Assembly: GCA_902525625.1 (NCBI GenBank) | Contig: CABZHM010000010.1 | Span: forward strand, 1 to 45,852 | Source: an uncultured Pelagibacteraceae bacterium | GTDB lineage: Bacteria > Pseudomonadota > Alphaproteobacteria > Pelagibacterales > Pelagibacteraceae | Reading direction: 5' to 3' | Length of the DNA: 45,852 bases | Shown here: piece by piece, positions 35,702-43,823 of the stretch | Numbering within the stretch: the first letter of the stretch is position 1 | Layout: each line of letters opens with the position of its first letter | Notes under the pieces: model-generated | Database searches by the model: none | The model's input: only the letters and a program-made list of their open reading frames with translations | Told to the model about the DNA's origin: nothing | Made by a program: the position numbers and the translations under genes

Positions 35702-36441
35702 TATTGCGCTCCTAAATAAGCATCAATTACACGCTTATCATTTTTAATTTCCTCAGGTGTACCATTAGCCAACATTTTACCGTGTGCTAAACAGAAAATA
35801 TTTTCAGCCAGTTGCATGATTACTCTCATATTGTGCTCGATAACTAAAAGAGTAATCCCAAAATCTTGATTTACTTTAATTAACCTATCTATAATTCCAT
35901 TAATCAATGTAGGATTAATTCCAGCAGTTGGCTCATCTAATAATAACATTTCTGGCTCATTCATTAATGCCATAGCTAATTCTAATAATTTTTGCTGTCC
36001 AAAGGATAAATCACCTGCTCTCAAATTTCTTTTTTGAAATAAACCCACAAAATTTAGCAAATTTTCAGCCTTTTCTGTGAGTTCTTTGGGGATTGTTGAA
36101 AAGATCTTCATCAAACTCTCATCACTACCTTTGTGGCTGATAAGCATATTTTCTACACAATTAAGCTTTCCATAAATTCGAGTTTGCTGAAAGGTTCTTA
36201 ACAACCCAAGTTTTGCGATAACTGGCACTGGTAGTTCTGAAACCTCTTTATTATTAAACTTGATTGAACCATTATCAATTGGGTATGTCCCAACTATTGA
36301 ATTAAATAATGTTGTTTTACCAGATCCATTAGGGCCAATCAATCCAACTATTCTACCTTTTTCAACATTCATTGTTATATCAACATTAGCTTTAACACCA
36401 CCAAATGATTTACTAACGTTACTAACTTCTAGAATACTCAT
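35701..36441 (-). CDS. livG: LivG-type ABC ATPase
   Basis: The 246-residue ATPase has Walker A GPNGSGKTTLF, LLRTFQQTRIYGKLNCVENML, signature LSFGQQKLLELAMAL (F replaces the first G of LSGGQ, as is common in LivG) and Walker B MLLLDEPTAGIN. It ends KRVIDAYLGAQ, the LivG tail. The ATG overlaps the livM stop as ATGA. Confidence 0.93.
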   Translation of the reverse strand: MSILEVSNVSKSFGGVKANVDITMNVEKGRIVGLIGPNGSGKTTLFNSIVGTYPIDNGSIKFNNKEVSELPVPVIAKLGLLRTFQQTRIYGKLNCVENMLISHKGSDESLMKIFSTIPKELTEKAENLLNFVGLFQKRNLRAGDLSFGQQKLLELAMALMNEPEMLLLDEPTAGINPTLINGIIDRLIKVNQDFGITLLVIEHNMRVIMQLAENIFCLAHGKMLANGTPEEIKNDKRVIDAYLGAQ

Positions 36442-37490
36442 TTAAGCTCCACCTGTGCTTTACGATCTTTCTCATCCACAACTTCACCAAATCTCTCAGG
36501 ATATTTTTCCCTTAACCAACCCATTATACCCTCAGGAAAATAGATAACTATTACAACAATTAAAACTCCTAATGCAACATACTGCCAACCTAAGAAAAAT
36601 GTCCAAAAACCCTCTTTGAAAATATGAAACACTGTTGCGCCAATTATTGGTCCCCAAAGAGTTCCTTTCCCTCCTAAGATTGCCATTAAAACCATGAAAA
36701 CTCCCATCTCTCTTCCATCAAAAGCTACGTCAGTTGAGTCAATATATCCAACTAAACCACCCATAATTCCTCCTGCAAGACCACAAAAGAAAGCTGATAT
36801 CATCCAACCAACTATTTTATACTTCATCGTTTCAATTCCCATAGCTTCAGCTTTATCTTCATTATCTCTAATTGCATTTAAAATTAGTTTAAATCTAGTT
36901 GAGTAGATTACCCTCACAGTTATGAAAGTTAGTACTAAAACAAAAAAACTTAAGAAATAGAAAAATTCACCTCTCGAATCTAAAGATCCAACATCAGGAA
37001 ATGGTGGTGTAGTGAAACCTTGACCAGCACCAATAATTTCAATTCCTCCTGAAATCTCGCCTGCCGCAACTCCTAATCCTAATGTACAAATGGCAAAATA
37101 ATGCCCTCTAAGTCCTAAAATAGAATATCCAATTAAACCAGCTACAATAGTTGGTACAACTGCAGCAACGATTAATCCAACAGCCATTCCCTGAAAAAAT
37201 TGTGCTGGCGTGTGTACAAATGTTTTCTCACCACCACTTTCTGTCCACTCTGCTAATGGAAAAAACATTCCAACTTGCACGGAAGCACATAGATACATGC
37301 CAAGACCATAAAAAAGAATATTTCCAAATGAATTATAGCCCATTTCACCACCTTGGATATTCCAAGTGGTTGCGAGAACAATCAATACACACAGGATTGA
37401 TAACTGAACTTTAAAAGCAGGAAATATGAATGGAGCGGCAATACCAAAAATTAATATTCCAATATATAAGATTAAATTATTTCTATTCAT
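36438..37490 (-). CDS. livM: LivM-type ABC permease
   Basis: This 350-residue permease has LivM motifs: GYNSFGNILFYGLGMY, GLRGHYFAICTLGLGVAAGE, LILNAIRDNEDKAEAMGIET and AILGGKGTLWGPIIGATV. It ends with a hydrophilic tail rich in Glu and Lys. It starts 4 bases after the secreted hydrolase gene, which separates it from its livH partner, an unusual insertion in a permease pair. Confidence 0.92.
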   Translation of the reverse strand: MNRNNLILYIGILIFGIAAPFIFPAFKVQLSILCVLIVLATTWNIQGGEMGYNSFGNILFYGLGMYLCASVQVGMFFPLAEWTESGGEKTFVHTPAQFFQGMAVGLIVAAVVPTIVAGLIGYSILGLRGHYFAICTLGLGVAAGEISGGIEIIGAGQGFTTPPFPDVGSLDSRGEFFYFLSFFVLVLTFITVRVIYSTRFKLILNAIRDNEDKAEAMGIETMKYKIVGWMISAFFCGLAGGIMGGLVGYIDSTDVAFDGREMGVFMVLMAILGGKGTLWGPIIGATVFHIFKEGFWTFFLGWQYVALGVLIVVIVIYFPEGIMGWLREKYPERFGEVVDEKDRKAQVELK

Positions 37491-37494
37491 AATA

Positions 37495-38601
37495 TTACAA
37501 TTTTTTTGCTATAAATTTTTTGATGTCCTCTAGATAAGGCGTAAAACACATATCAGATGCAATATTGTGTCCAGCAGCTTTTTTTTTCATTTCAGCTTTT
37601 TCTTTAGGATCTACTACAGTCCAAGCTTTCGATTTATGGCCGTAATCCCAATTATGCTTTATTTTCCAACCACTGTTCATTCTATATTTTATTTTGCATT
37701 CTACTCCATTAATTATAAATTCCTTTCCATTTGCACTGTTGTGAACTGGAAGTTCAACCCATTCAGCACCAGGCTTATCTCCAATCCACCTCATATAACT
37801 TGAAATTCCTAAATAGCTACTTGCTCCATCCATTTCTCCATGGAAAGTTAAAGCGTCTAATTTTTCTGCACCTCTTATTTCATCTAACTGAAACTCTCTC
37901 ATTAAATCATTATCAATATTATCCCAACAATTCGGATTAAGAGAAATTGCAGCATTATAAACTTCTGGAAACACAGCCTCCATTCTTAAACTTCCAATAC
38001 CCCCACATGAATGACCAGATATAAAAAGTTGGTTTCTTGGTGTTCCTTTTTCAACAAATATATCGGCGATTGCACTATTTATTGCTGCTCTATTTTTTAA
38101 GGGAAAATTACTAACATATTCTGGAACTTGTAAAATATCATCTTTAGAGGTTTTTACTTTTTTTATATAAGTTGGTGGTCCCCACATACATTTCCAATAT
38201 GGTGGAGTAAAATATAATTTTTTACCCTTATACATATGCTCCCCTTTTATACATTTGTTTTCATGTGTATAAAGACCAGCTTTCCATAATTCCATATTAA
38301 TCCAAACAACTAATTCTTTACCATCTATAATTGTTCCTGAAAGCTGGGCTAATACACTTTGCATACTATTGTTTTTTTGAATACAAAAACGAGAGCCTTT
38401 TTTTACATGCCATGATCCACGATTAAAAACCATAATTATTTTATCTTGAGGATTTTCAATGTCATAACCCTCAATAAATTTACCTTTGCCGTCCTTATAG
38501 TATAAAAATCCACTTTTCTTTATTTCACGACCTTCGCAAGCAAGAACTGTTGACGACACAGTCAATGAAAATAAAATTAAAAGTATAATTTTTCTTATCA
38601 T
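37495..38601 (-). CDS. Secreted alpha/beta-hydrolase-like protein with eight cysteines
   Basis: The 368-residue protein begins with an export signal (IILLILFSLTVSSTVLA then Cys22; cleavage by Sec or lipoprotein peptidase are both possible). ISGHSCGGIGS near residue 197 is a GxSxG nucleophile elbow, and HGEMDGASSYLG later could hold the acid and supports an esterase-like fold. There are eight Cys in all, rare in this genome and an even number, which suggests disulfides in the periplasm. The rest is unlike families I know. Its ATG overlaps the livH stop (ATGA), and livM follows after 4 bases, so it is an integral member of the liv operon. It may release the transported ligand from a larger compound. 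Confidence 0.7.
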   Translation of the reverse strand: MIRKIILLILFSLTVSSTVLACEGREIKKSGFLYYKDGKGKFIEGYDIENPQDKIIMVFNRGSWHVKKGSRFCIQKNNSMQSVLAQLSGTIIDGKELVVWINMELWKAGLYTHENKCIKGEHMYKGKKLYFTPPYWKCMWGPPTYIKKVKTSKDDILQVPEYVSNFPLKNRAAINSAIADIFVEKGTPRNQLFISGHSCGGIGSLRMEAVFPEVYNAAISLNPNCWDNIDNDLMREFQLDEIRGAEKLDALTFHGEMDGASSYLGISSYMRWIGDKPGAEWVELPVHNSANGKEFIINGVECKIKYRMNSGWKIKHNWDYGHKSKAWTVVDPKEKAEMKKKAAGHNIASDMCFTPYLEDIKKFIAKKL

Positions 38602-39491
38602 TTTAAGTATTCTCTTTTTCTTGAAAGTTTAAATCTTCTGTAGACAAGTATTAAAACTAGCAACAAAAATACCGATCCAATTCTAAATTCAGTTCCAAGT
38701 ATATAATCTGCAAATTCTTCAAATACACCTAAGCCCATTCCTGACATTGCAACACCAGGTAAATTTCCTAATCCTGCAACAATAACAATCATAAATGATC
38801 TAATTGTATATGGTAAACCCATATAAGGATGAATTGTAAAAGTAATTGAAATTAATGCTCCAGCAACACCACAAAGAGCTGCATTTATACCAAAAGTTGC
38901 TGCATAAACTTTTTCTGTATCAACACCTAAAATCTTTGCAGCTCTTGCATTTTGGGCTGTAGCTCTAATTGCACGACCAAGCTTAGATTTTTTCATGTAA
39001 ATTACTAAACAAATTGCGAATAAAATGCTTATAAAAGCTGAAAATATTTTTGAATTTGGTAACACTACATTACTGTTAAATAACATAGTCGTTCCATAAT
39101 CTGAATTTGCTAGAACAACGTCGGCTCCAAATGCAAAGTTCATTAATTGCATGAAAAGAATACTTATTCCAAAAGTTGCTAGAATAGAGATAAATAAATC
39201 TCTATCTACTACTTTGTTAATTACGAGTTTGTAAATTGCTATACCCACAAAAAACATAATTATTGGAGATACAACTACTCCCCAAGCTGGATGAATTCCA
39301 TATAGATACATAAAGTAAGCAATGTATCCTCCTAAAATAACAAGATCTCCTTGAGCAATATTAATTATATTCATTACTCCCCATTGAAGAGCCATACCAT
39401 AAGCAATCAATGCAAATAAAATTCCAAGTAAAATTCCATCCAAACATGCCTGAACAGAAATCATTGGATATTGGAAGACCATGAAGTCCAT
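38598..39491 (-). CDS. livH: LivH-type ABC permease
   Basis: This 297-residue permease has LivH motifs: GILLGILFALIAYGMALQWG, MNIINIAQGDLVILGGYIAY, RATAQNARAAKILGVD (docking loop) and VIVAGLGNLPGVAMSGMGLG. Its length is normal for LivH. It is the first permease after livJ, with a hairpin in the 61-base gap and AGGA 9 bases before the ATG. Confidence 0.92.
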   Translation of the reverse strand: MDFMVFQYPMISVQACLDGILLGILFALIAYGMALQWGVMNIINIAQGDLVILGGYIAYFMYLYGIHPAWGVVVSPIIMFFVGIAIYKLVINKVVDRDLFISILATFGISILFMQLMNFAFGADVVLANSDYGTTMLFNSNVVLPNSKIFSAFISILFAICLVIYMKKSKLGRAIRATAQNARAAKILGVDTEKVYAATFGINAALCGVAGALISITFTIHPYMGLPYTIRSFMIVIVAGLGNLPGVAMSGMGLGVFEEFADYILGTEFRIGSVFLLLVLILVYRRFKLSRKREYLK

Positions 39492-39507
39492 AATGAGTCC
39501 TATAAAA

Positions 39508-39541
39508 AATACCCCCTGTATATATTATATTAGGGGGTATT
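39508..39541 (-). terminator. Hairpin with U-tract between livJ and livH
   Basis: AATACCCCCT pairs with AGGGGGTATT through 10 bp around a 14-base loop, followed on the minus strand by a T-rich stretch (TTTTTATAG). It is placed after the binding-protein gene and before the first permease. It probably acts as a partial terminator or 3'-end protector that raises livJ expression. Confidence 0.85.
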
Positions 39542-39552
39542 TATAGATTTGT

Positions 39553-40791
39553 TTATCTTTTAGACCACGAAGGAATTGGGTGAATCAATTTAGCTGAAGC
39601 CCATTTAGTTGGAGCAACAACTTTGTTTTCACATTTTCCTCCATCATCACACATAACTTGGAAAAGGACCATTGGCTTGTCAACATTCTGACCACCTTCA
39701 GCAAATTTTATGTTTCCATAAAATGTTTGCATATTAGTGGCTGCAAGAGCATCTCTTACTTTCTTTTGATCAAAAGAATTTGCTCTTTCAAATGCATCTT
39801 TAAATACCAATAACGCAGCTGATGATTCTGCTGCTTGATATGGCGGCGCATAACCAAACTCTTTAGTAAAGTCTGCATCATATGTCATACCATCTTTAAA
39901 GAAGTCATCTTTGTAAGTTAGTGTTTTGTGCCACTGAGAAGCGCATAAAGCATATTGTGAGTTTTTACCATGTTGCTTTGATAATTTAGCTGCATCACAG
40001 TGAGTCATTGCTAACATTGGAACATCTACTTTCATCTCAGAAATTTGTCTGATAGCAGTAAGCGCACCTTTTGTATGACCTGAAACAACTAAAACATCTG
40101 GTTTCATTTGCTTCACTTTTACTAAAGTAGCTGCCATATCATTCAGCTCTTTTGGCAATTTATCATCAATTACCTTTTTTGAGCCAGTTCTTTTAATTGC
40201 ATCCAAAACTCCAAGTCTTACGTCTTGAGAAAACGCATCTTGCTCAAATGCCATTGCAACTGTTACACCTTTTCCATTATTCTTTTCAACTGCTAAATCT
40301 ATAGCAACATCAAGATATAAGTTAGCTGGAGCTAAAACTGCAAATAGATATTTGTAACCTTTTGTAAACAAAGATCTAGACGCACCATTTGCTTCAACCA
40401 TTGGAACACCATACTTTTCTGTAACTGGCGCAATTGCTTTAGTTAATCCTGAACTATACGGTCCAAGCATAAACTCAACACCATCTTGTGAGATTAATCT
40501 TTCTGCTAATTGAGCTGCTCTTTTTGGATTTGATTCATCATCATAATAAATGATTTCAAACTTATAAGTTTTTCCACCAACTTTTACTCCACCCATGCTA
40601 TTAATTCTATCAACAGCCATATTGTAGCCGTTTTGTGTATGAACACCATTAGATGAATATTTTCCAGTTAATGAAATAGCAGCACCTAAGACAATCTTAT
40701 CTCCAACAACTTTTGCAAATGATACAACTGAAGTTGAAAGTAAAATTGCTACTGCAGAAATAAAACTCAAGATTATTTTACTTATTTTCAT
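39553..40791 (-). CDS. livJ: Branched-chain-amino-acid-type ABC substrate-binding protein
   Basis: The 412-residue protein has a signal peptide (IILSFISAVAILLSTSVVSFA, cleavage near 26). It then reads VVGDKIVLGAAISLTGKYSS, the HAAT binding-protein start, followed by AVDRINSMGGVKVGGKTYKF, YYDDESNPKRAAQLAERLI, FMLGPYSSGLTKAIAPV and YQAAESSAALLV. AAAGGA lies upstream of the ATG. It heads the long liv operon and is followed by a hairpin before livH. Which solute it binds cannot be seen. Confidence 0.93.
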   Translation of the reverse strand: MKISKIILSFISAVAILLSTSVVSFAKVVGDKIVLGAAISLTGKYSSNGVHTQNGYNMAVDRINSMGGVKVGGKTYKFEIIYYDDESNPKRAAQLAERLISQDGVEFMLGPYSSGLTKAIAPVTEKYGVPMVEANGASRSLFTKGYKYLFAVLAPANLYLDVAIDLAVEKNNGKGVTVAMAFEQDAFSQDVRLGVLDAIKRTGSKKVIDDKLPKELNDMAATLVKVKQMKPDVLVVSGHTKGALTAIRQISEMKVDVPMLAMTHCDAAKLSKQHGKNSQYALCASQWHKTLTYKDDFFKDGMTYDADFTKEFGYAPPYQAAESSAALLVFKDAFERANSFDQKKVRDALAATNMQTFYGNIKFAEGGQNVDKPMVLFQVMCDDGGKCENKVVAPTKWASAKLIHPIPSWSKR

Positions 40792-40834
40792 TTTATTTCC
40801 TTTTGTTATTAATTAATTAATGCTCAATTTAATA

Positions 40835-40851
40835 AATATTTTGAAAATATT
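40835..40851. repeat. Perfect inverted repeat upstream of livJ
   Basis: AATATTTT, one G, AAAATATT: eight-base arms around a single base, 43 bases before the livJ ATG in the 90-base gap after the LysE-type gene. It overlaps where a promoter would be expected and could be an operator. In A+T-rich sequence such palindromes also arise by chance. Confidence 0.35.
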
Positions 40852-40881
40852 GCAAGTGGCAAAAATACTTTTACATATGTA

Positions 40882-41496
40882 CTAATATTGTTGTGTAACA
40901 ATAATAATTAAGGCAATGATTACTAAAACACTCGCTGAGATTGTATTAATTGTTTTTGGATTTGCTTTTATCCATGTAATAAGTTTTTGTGCCAACAGAG
41001 CGTAACCAATTAAAGAAATAAAATCCAAAACAACATAAGTAGTTATTAAAATAAAAAATTGGACGATATAATTAGTATTAAAGTCAATAAATTGAGGGAA
41101 TATTAAGGGAAAGAACAACCAAGCCTTTGGACTTGTGCCTGCAACTAAAAAACCATCTTTATAAAAAGAAAAGGTTTCTTTTGAACTAATAATTTTTGAA
41201 TTAACATCTTTTGGTGAAGATTTGTAAACATCATAAGCTAAATAAATTATATAAGTTACACCAATCCATTTAAAAATATTTAGGATGTTTGGATTGTCTG
41301 ATAAAAAAGAACCAATGACAAAAATTACTAATGTTGCTTGTAGTAAATTTGCGGTAACATCTCCAAAAGCTGTCCAAATACAACTTTTAACTCCATAATT
41401 CATTGAATAAGAAATGATTACTATTCTAGGTGTACCAGGTGTAATAAATAAAAAAATAATGATCTGTAAAAAAAGAACAAAATCTAGGGGGAGCAT
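40882..41496 (-). CDS. LysE/RhtB-family exporter (divergent signature)
   Basis: This 204-residue membrane protein has about six hydrophobic segments. The N-terminal family motif is FITPGTPRIVIISYSMNYG, with PGTPR where most members have PGPN. The second motif, GTSPKAWLFFPLIFPQF, is intact (NPK replaced by SPK). The altered first motif may mean a different substrate. The ATG directly follows a hairpin and six U residues (41497-41549), and no ordinary ribosome-binding site is visible. Confidence 0.8.
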   Translation of the reverse strand: MLPLDFVLFLQIIIFLFITPGTPRIVIISYSMNYGVKSCIWTAFGDVTANLLQATLVIFVIGSFLSDNPNILNIFKWIGVTYIIYLAYDVYKSSPKDVNSKIISSKETFSFYKDGFLVAGTSPKAWLFFPLIFPQFIDFNTNYIVQFFILITTYVVLDFISLIGYALLAQKLITWIKANPKTINTISASVLVIIALIIIVTQQY

Positions 41497-41549
41497 AAAA
41501 AAGATAGTCCTTAAAAACCGGGAGCTAAAGATGGCTAAGAAGGACTATC
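41497..41549 (-). promoter_or_regulatory. Terminator-like hairpin abutting the LysE-type start codon
   Basis: GATAGTCCTT (41503-41512) and AAGGACTATC (41540-41549) form a perfect 10-bp stem with a 27-base loop. On the minus strand the stem is followed by TTTTTT and then at once by the ATG of the LysE-type gene. Read this way it looks like an intrinsic terminator acting as an attenuator. On the plus strand the loop holds the ribosome-binding site and ATG of a small ORF. The structure is seen in the sequence; the function is inference. Confidence 0.6.
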
Positions 41550-41599
41550 AATTTATAATATATCAGGTCTTAAAAAAAATGCATTATAGTATTTTTTAA
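41531..41599 (+). CDS. 22-residue leader-type ORF before the TIGR03643 gene
   Basis: The ATG at 41531 is preceded by CCGGGAGCTAAAG, a good ribosome-binding site (GGGAG) in a genome where most genes have weak ones. The frame encodes 22 residues, beginning MAKKDYQFIIYQVLKKMH, and ends 14 bases before the next gene. The Shine-Dalgarno and start lie in the loop of a 10-bp hairpin and codons 4-7 form its second arm, so translation would open the stem. It could be a regulatory leader peptide or a small protein. I recognise no family. Confidence 0.5.
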   Translation: MAKKDYQFIIYQVLKKMHYSIF

Positions 41600-41613
41600 A
41601 ATATAAGGATTTT

Positions 41614-41910
41614 ATGAAAAAAAAAGGTCACAGGCCAGTTACCCGCGTCAAAAATCCTCAGCCCAATATTGAAGATCCAGATTGGATCATCTGGGCAGCT
41701 TGGGCAGACAGAATCACTTTTGAGGAAATCGAAAAAAAAACTGGTTACTCAGAATCTGACGTCATAAGAACAATGCGAAAGTCGCTCAAACCATCATCAT
41801 TTAGATTATGGAGAAAAAGAGTTCATGAAAAAAGTATCAAACATAGAAAAAAATTTGAATACTCTCGAAAACAAATATCTAGTAAAATTAAAAAAGGTGA
41901 TTATCTATAG
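41614..41910 (+). CDS. TIGR03643/DUF2805 family protein
   Basis: The 98-residue basic protein matches the TIGR03643/DUF2805 family of unknown function: DPDWIIWAAWADRITFEEIE, then KKTGYSESDVIRTMRKSLKP and SSFRLWRKRVHEKSIKHRKK. The helix-turn-helix-like centre and the basic end suggest nucleic-acid binding, but no function has been shown that I know of. ATAAGGA precedes the ATG. It is followed 3 bases later by grxC, so the two are probably co-expressed. Confidence 0.85.
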   Translation: MKKKGHRPVTRVKNPQPNIEDPDWIIWAAWADRITFEEIEKKTGYSESDVIRTMRKSLKPSSFRLWRKRVHEKSIKHRKKFEYSRKQISSKIKKGDYL

Positions 41911-41913
41911 TTT

Positions 41914-42168
41914 ATGAAAAATGTTACAATATATACTGGACCATACTGTAATTATTGCGATGCAGCAAAACGATTATTAACAAGAAATAATGTACCTTAC
42001 AAAGAAATTAATGTAGCTGAAGTCGATGGTGCAAAAGATGAAATGATAAAGAAAGCTAATGGAAAAAAAACAATACCGCAAATTTTTTTCAATGATGAAC
42101 ATATTGGTGGCTATGATGAAGTCAGAGCTTTAGAAAAAGAAAAAAAACTTGAAGATTTAGTAAAGTAA
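41914..42168 (+). CDS. grxC: Glutaredoxin 3
   Basis: This 84-residue protein has the full glutaredoxin fold. The active site is GPYCNYCDAAKRLL, with Cys12 and Cys15; most GrxC have CPYC, here CNYC. The cis-proline segment is KTIPQIFFNDEHIGGYDE, which binds glutathione, and the length is normal. It reduces disulfides and glutathionylated proteins with glutathione in the cytoplasm. It lies 3 bases after the TIGR03643 gene. Confidence 0.93.
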   Translation: MKNVTIYTGPYCNYCDAAKRLLTRNNVPYKEINVAEVDGAKDEMIKKANGKKTIPQIFFNDEHIGGYDEVRALEKEKKLEDLVK

Positions 42169-42173
42169 ATTAA

Positions 42174-42905
42174 TTACTCAAGTGTAAGAACAACATCAGG
42201 TCGGTTTGCATAAAAACCTCTATTTGCAGCAGCGGCTAAAGTACAATCGGTTGCTAGTCCAGCATTTTCTAAATATCCTAATGCTGTTGATGTTCCAAAA
42301 GCAATTTTAACTGTTGGAATTTTTCCAACCTCCATAGTAAATGGTGCAGAAAGTGCTTCTCTATACTCAAAAAAAGCATCACCAGCATCGACTGTTCCTG
42401 TTGCTGAGTCTGTTCCTGTTCCATCACCAGCTGTAGTGCTGTTCATTACATCTCCATGACTTGTGCCAGCTGGAATACCTGCATAATAAGTTCCAGCAAC
42501 TGCAGCTCCTGAAGTTTTACTTCCTATTCCATTTTTACTGGTTGTTCCAGTTGAACTTGCAATAGTATAGCAAGTTGTTGCTCCACTTGTAACACTACCA
42601 GCAACTGTAAAAGCTCTATTCATAGTAATCTGAAAATAAGTATAAGTTTTTCCAAATTCAACTTTTGATAAATCTCCTAAACTTGCTGCTGTTGCTCCAG
42701 CCGAAGTAGATGCAATATCAATAGATCCAGAATTACCAGAATATAAAACTATAGGATTATTACATGAGGCATCAGTACTGGTGTTGTCACAAATTTCAAT
42801 TCTTGTTATTGTAATTTGATAAGTTGTTGCCTCAGCTTCAAGTGCAAAAGATTTTGTGTTTAAAAAAGTTGAAATAAATAAAATTATAAAAAAAATATGT
42901 CTCAT
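42174..42905 (-). CDS. Secreted Ser/Thr/Ala/Gly-rich protein of unknown function
   Basis: The 243-residue protein has a signal peptide (FFIILFISTFLNTKSFA, cleavage near 22). It then begins TYQITITRIEICDNTSTDAS and stays rich in Thr, Ser, Ala and Gly, with four Cys. The pattern of short strands suggests an extracellular or periplasmic beta-sandwich. I recognise no family. It starts 1 base after the stop of the inverse-autotransporter barrel gene, so the two are co-expressed and may work as a pair. Confidence 0.75.
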   Translation of the reverse strand: MRHIFFIILFISTFLNTKSFALEAEATTYQITITRIEICDNTSTDASCNNPIVLYSGNSGSIDIASTSAGATAASLGDLSKVEFGKTYTYFQITMNRAFTVAGSVTSGATTCYTIASSTGTTSKNGIGSKTSGAAVAGTYYAGIPAGTSHGDVMNSTTAGDGTGTDSATGTVDAGDAFFEYREALSAPFTMEVGKIPTVKIAFGTSTALGYLENAGLATDCTLAAAANRGFYANRPDVVLTLE

Positions 42906-42906
42906 A

Positions 42907-43776
42907 TTATTGACTTGTAATAATTACTGTACCCTGGATTTCTATAGTTAAATCGTAGTTTCTTCTAACTTTTTCATTTAATTTTGCTTGCATGTCTTCT
43001 TTTTCAAAAGCTACATCAGACAATCCTTCATCCATCGTTATTATATTTTCTCTAGGCGGATAAACAAATAATAGTTCAGCTTCCAAAACATCCTCTACAC
43101 CAGAAAGAGAAGAGTCGTCCATTGATAAGTTTAATTGTAACGAAGGGTTTATATTTAATTCTGAAATATATTTATTTCCTTCTGAGTCTTGTGAAGTTTT
43201 TTCACCCTCCCATTTATAACCTTTGAAACTAAATTTTGCCCAAGGTGTATAAGGAACTTGAGTGGTTAAGTAATAATCCCAGCCACTAAGTATTTGTTCA
43301 GCTGTTCCATCAATAGTTTTCATATTTGTTATCTTTTGGTATCGATTTAAAGATAGATCTAATATCGATGCTTTTGCTTCAAGACCATATCCCAATCTCC
43401 TGTGTCCCTCGAATATGTCTGCATCGATAAAAGTATTTGCGCCATACATCATTGAATTATCATCACTTAATTTTCTATAACCAATACCTAAATTACCATG
43501 AATTCTTCCATCGCTATTTACCTCTTTAGTTCTCAAGCTAAATTGCGTGAATAAGTTTGAATTATCCTCCTCAAGAACATTTCTAAGGCCTAAAATTGAA
43601 AATTTTATCTGATCTTCATCCTTATCATTTAATTTAATAGATGTTTCTGTTAATCCCTCACCAGGAATTAGATTTGAAATATACTCACTTATTTTGTTAT
43701 CTAAACTATCTGCATTTGAGTTTGAAGCTAAACCTAAGCTGAAAACAAAAAATATAGCTATTATTTTTTTTAACAT
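42907..43776 (-). CDS. Inverse-autotransporter (intimin-type) beta-barrel protein
   Basis: The 289-residue protein starts at the ATG at 43776; a TTG at 43806 would add ten residues before the signal. The signal peptide (IIAIFFVFSLGLA) is followed by an intimin/invasin-type beta-domain: IHGNLGIGYRKLSDDNSMMY, then GANTFIDADIFEGHRRLGYG, then LEAKASILDLSLNRYQ, ILSGWDYYL and VPYTPWAKFSFKGYKW. Usually this barrel carries a long chain of extracellular Ig domains; here only about 100 residues follow (NPSLQLNLSMDDSS, then a conserved-looking tail), so the passenger is missing or very short. The following gene encodes a small secreted protein. Confidence 0.75.
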   Translation of the reverse strand: MLKKIIAIFFVFSLGLASNSNADSLDNKISEYISNLIPGEGLTETSIKLNDKDEDQIKFSILGLRNVLEEDNSNLFTQFSLRTKEVNSDGRIHGNLGIGYRKLSDDNSMMYGANTFIDADIFEGHRRLGYGLEAKASILDLSLNRYQKITNMKTIDGTAEQILSGWDYYLTTQVPYTPWAKFSFKGYKWEGEKTSQDSEGNKYISELNINPSLQLNLSMDDSSLSGVEDVLEAELLFVYPPRENIITMDEGLSDVAFEKEDMQAKLNEKVRRNYDLTIEIQGTVIITSQ

Positions 43777-43823
43777 TTTTTTTAAATTTTTTATATTTAT
43801 ATGCAAATATATAATTATTTCTA

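Noticed and set aside
28240-40791. Recent tandem duplication of the liv genes
   Set aside because: The two sets differ in gene order, length and motifs, so they look like separate systems, not a fresh duplication.
41503-41549. Known riboswitch (glycine, SAM or preQ1 type) at the hairpin
   Set aside because: The loop lacks the conserved cores of these classes as I know them; kept only as an unnamed hairpin.
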